Source: Bacteroidales bacterium (GTDB lineage: Bacteria; Bacteroidota; Bacteroidia; Bacteroidales; UBA932). From it: DNA of 57,847 nucleotides. This document shows, one piece after another, positions 56,048-57,847 of the stretch; the stretch's first letter is position 1; each line of letters starts with the position of its first letter. A program made the position numbers and the translations under genes. The notes under the pieces are model-generated. The model was not told the DNA's origin. It saw only the letters and a list, made by a program, of their open reading frames with translations, and searched no databases. The DNA lies in assembly GCA_022508605.1 (NCBI GenBank), contig JAFLUX010000009.1:1-57847 (forward strand). The letters are read 5' to 3'.

Positions 56048-56078
56048 TTTAATAGCGGTGACGGCTTGTGCGCCGTGT

Positions 56079-57847
56079 TTATTTCTTTGCCTGACCGGTC
56101 TTTGCCGCCGCCTTCTTTGCTGCTGCGACAGTGCTGTCGAACATGATGGGCGTACCAATCATGATGGAAGCGTAAGTTCCGATGAGGATACCGAGACAGA
56201 GGGCGACCGACAGACCCCTGATGGACTCTCCGCCGAAGAGCGCAATCGCGATCATAGGAAGGAGGGTGGACACAGAGGTGTTGACGGTACGTGTGAGAGT
56301 CTGGTTGAGGGACTTGTTTACCGTCTCCTTGAAATCATCCTTGGGATGCAGGCCGAGATTCTCACGGATACGGTCGAAGATAACCACGTTATCGTTGATG
56401 GCGTAGCCGATGATGGTCAGGATGGCTGCGATAAAGGTCTGGTCCACGTCCAGGTTGAAAGGCAGGATGCCGCTGAACAGGGAGAAGAAGCCGATAAGGA
56501 TGATGGCGGTATGGGCCAGCGACACCACGCCGCCGAGACCCCAGCTCCATCCTTTGAACCGCCATGCTATGTAGGCGAAGATGATGAGGAGGGCCAGCAG
56601 CACCGATATGACGGCAGAACGCTTGATATCGCTTGCGATGGATGCTCCCACCTTGTCGGAGGAGATGATACCGTTGGGGTTGTCCAGGGTCGAGGTGAAT
56701 TCTTCAAGGGCGATGTTGTCCTTGAAGAAGCCCTTGAGCGACTCATACAGCATGCCCTCGATTTCCGTATCGACGGCGGAGGACTCGTCGTTCACCTTGT
56801 AGGACGTGGTAATCTTCATCTGAGATTCGCCGCCGAACTGCTTGACTTCCACGGAAGACTCAGGGTCGGCCTCGTTGAAAGCGGAGCTGACGGCAGAACG
56901 AACCTGCTCGGCGGTCACGCTCTGGTCGAAGCGCACGACATAGGTTCGGCCTCCGGTGAAATCGACACCGTAGGTGAATCCCTTGAAGGAGATGGATGCG
57001 ATGGCGATGAGTATGAGGACGCCGGATACGATGTAGGACCACTTGCGGCCCGAAATGAAGTCGATGTCGGTATTCTTGAGGAAATTGCTGGTGAAGCTGT
57101 TCTCGAAACTCACGTTCTTGCCCTTGCTCACGCGGTCGTCGATGATGAGACGGGTGATGAAGATGGAGGTGAGGACGGAGGTGATGATACCGATTATGAG
57201 GGTGGTGGCGAAGCCCTTTATGGGGCCGGAGCCGAAGAAGAACAGCACGAGACCGGTGAGGAGCGTGGTCACCTGTCCGTCGATAATGGCGGAGTAGGCG
57301 TTCGCATATCCGTCATGCACGGCCTTGCCGAGTCCCTTGCCGGATTTAAGTTCTTCCTTCACGCGCTCATAGATGATGACGTTGGCATCCACGGCCATAC
57401 CGAGGGTCAGCACGAGACCGGCGATACCGGGCAGGGTGAGCACCGCGCCGAAAGATGCCAGGGTGCCGAAGAGCAGAAGCACGTTGGTGAGCAGTGCCGC
57501 ATCGGCCACGAGGCCGGCTCCCTTGTAGAAGAGTATCATGTAGAGGAGCACGAGCACGAAGGCGATGAGGAAGGAGATAAGACCGGCCCTGATGGACTCC
57601 GCGCCGAGAGACGGTCCCACGACCTGCTCCTGGACTATGGTGGCAGGGGCGGGGAGCTTTCCGGACTTGAGCACGTTGGTAAGGTCGGTAGCCTCCTCCA
57701 TGTCGAAGTTTCCGCTGATTTCGGAGACGCCTCCGCTGATTTCACCGTTGACGGTGGGGTAGGAGTACACCGTGCCGTCGAGGACGATGGCTATCTGCTT
57801 GCCGATGTTGTCCTTGGTCAGGCGGGCCCAGATGTTGGCGCCTTCCG
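56079..57847 (-). CDS. secDF: SecD-SecF fusion, C-terminal part (5' end outside window)
   Basis: The reading frame is open to the window edge, about 589 residues, beginning inside SecD (GANIWARLTKDNIGKQIAIV). SecD marks: LNVLKSGKLPAP-like region TNVLKSGKLPAPATIVQEQV, VGPSLGAESIRAGLISFLIA and TLPGIAGLVLTLGMAVDANV with IIYERVKEEL. The fused SecF half has KGFTYGVDFTGGRTYVVRF and AINDNVVIFDRIRENL. This proton-driven accessory complex pulls exported proteins from SecYEG. The fused SecDF form is usual in Bacteroidota. Confidence 0.96.
   Translation of the reverse strand, partial: EGANIWARLTKDNIGKQIAIVLDGTVYSYPTVNGEISGGVSEISGNFDMEEATDLTNVLKSGKLPAPATIVQEQVVGPSLGAESIRAGLISFLIAFVLVLLYMILFYKGAGLVADAALLTNVLLLFGTLASFGAVLTLPGIAGLVLTLGMAVDANVIIYERVKEELKSGKGLGKAVHDGYANAYSAIIDGQVTTLLTGLVLFFFGSGPIKGFATTLIIGIITSVLTSIFITRLIIDDRVSKGKNVSFENSFTSNFLKNTDIDFISGRKWSYIVSGVLILIAIASISFKGFTYGVDFTGGRTYVVRFDQSVTAEQVRSAVSSAFNEADPESSVEVKQFGGESQMKITTSYKVNDESSAVDTEIEGMLYESLKGFFKDNIALEEFTSTLDNPNGIISSDKVGASIASDIKRSAVISVLLALLIIFAYIAWRFKGWSWGLGGVVSLAHTAIILIGFFSLFSGILPFNLDVDQTFIAAILTIIGYAINDNVVIFDRIRENLGLHPKDDFKETVNKSLNQTLTRTVNTSVSTLLPMIAIALFGGESIRGLSVALCLGILIGTYASIMIGTPIMFDSTVAAAKKAAAKTGQAKK

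Overview
The window is a gene-dense, mostly core-genome segment of a Bacteroidota chromosome, most likely order Bacteroidales. The signs are: recurrent promoters of the form TAnnTTTG (with an upstream TTG/TTTG at about 19-20 bp where visible), very weak Shine-Dalgarno usage, a serine palmitoyltransferase gene, fumarate reductase FrdA/FrdB, TonB, CoaX-type pantothenate kinase, LptC/LptE, and gene orders familiar from that phylum (sigma-54 activator-lptE-TPR-secG; coaX-OMP-TPR-lptC-ppiD). I cannot assign a family. No insertion sequence, prophage, integron or CRISPR array was seen, no intergenic gap exceeds 300 bp, and the only RNA gene found is tRNA-Gly(GCC).

Layout. 1-2264 (-): start of rpsG, rpsL and an OmpA/TPR lipoprotein. 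2330-7134 (+): sigma-54 activator, lptE, TPR protein, secG, then a clpB without its N-domain. 7289-13411 (-): a large HExxH/propeller/barrel protein, galK, ychF, an EEP-family nuclease. 13571-22988 (-): ppiD, lptC, TPR protein, outer-membrane protein, coaX, mfd. 23232-27045 (+): ruvB, frdA, frdB. 27120-29052 (-): hflX, tonB. 29161-31474 (+): ybeY, mnmG with two parS-like sites. 31497-32090 (-): ruvA. 32162-37152 (+): sufB, a dipeptide epimerase lipoprotein, sufS, sufE, sufT, folK. 37106-42651 (-): dnaE, a small exported protein, a degenerate ThiL-like protein. 42701-47226 (+): small exported protein, pheS, murQ, a 40-codon ORF, a MurK-like kinase, cyuA. 47341-47416: tRNA-Gly. 47610-48404 (-): M48 peptidase. 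48510-55051 (+): serine palmitoyltransferase, SDR, malQ, glyS, a DUF5009-type membrane protein. 55091-57847 (-): an acidic-tailed membrane protein and the 3' part of secDF.

Functional themes are envelope biogenesis (LptC, LptE, PpiD, SecG, SecDF, TonB, OMPs), translation (S7, S12, PheS, GlyS, MnmG, YbeY, HflX, YchF), DNA replication and repair (DnaE, Mfd, RuvA, RuvB), Fe-S assembly, cell-wall sugar and peptide recycling (MurQ, a MurK-like kinase, dipeptide epimerase) and sphingolipid synthesis.

The most interesting items are: two perfect 16-bp parS-like palindromes, one inside mnmG and one just after it; a 40-codon ORF wedged between murQ and the kinase with overlapping stop/start signals on both sides; a dnaE leader that is almost entirely one hairpin running into the start codon; promoters that sit only 4-7 nt from start codons and imply leaderless mRNAs; an intact ThiL-like protein missing the metal/ATP-binding aspartates of the family; a repeat-rich mfd/ruvB divergent region; a ClpB lacking its N-domain; frdAB without the membrane-anchor gene; and a suf operon in which sufC and sufD are absent and a secreted epimerase takes their place. 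Nothing here amounts to a defence or mobile system.
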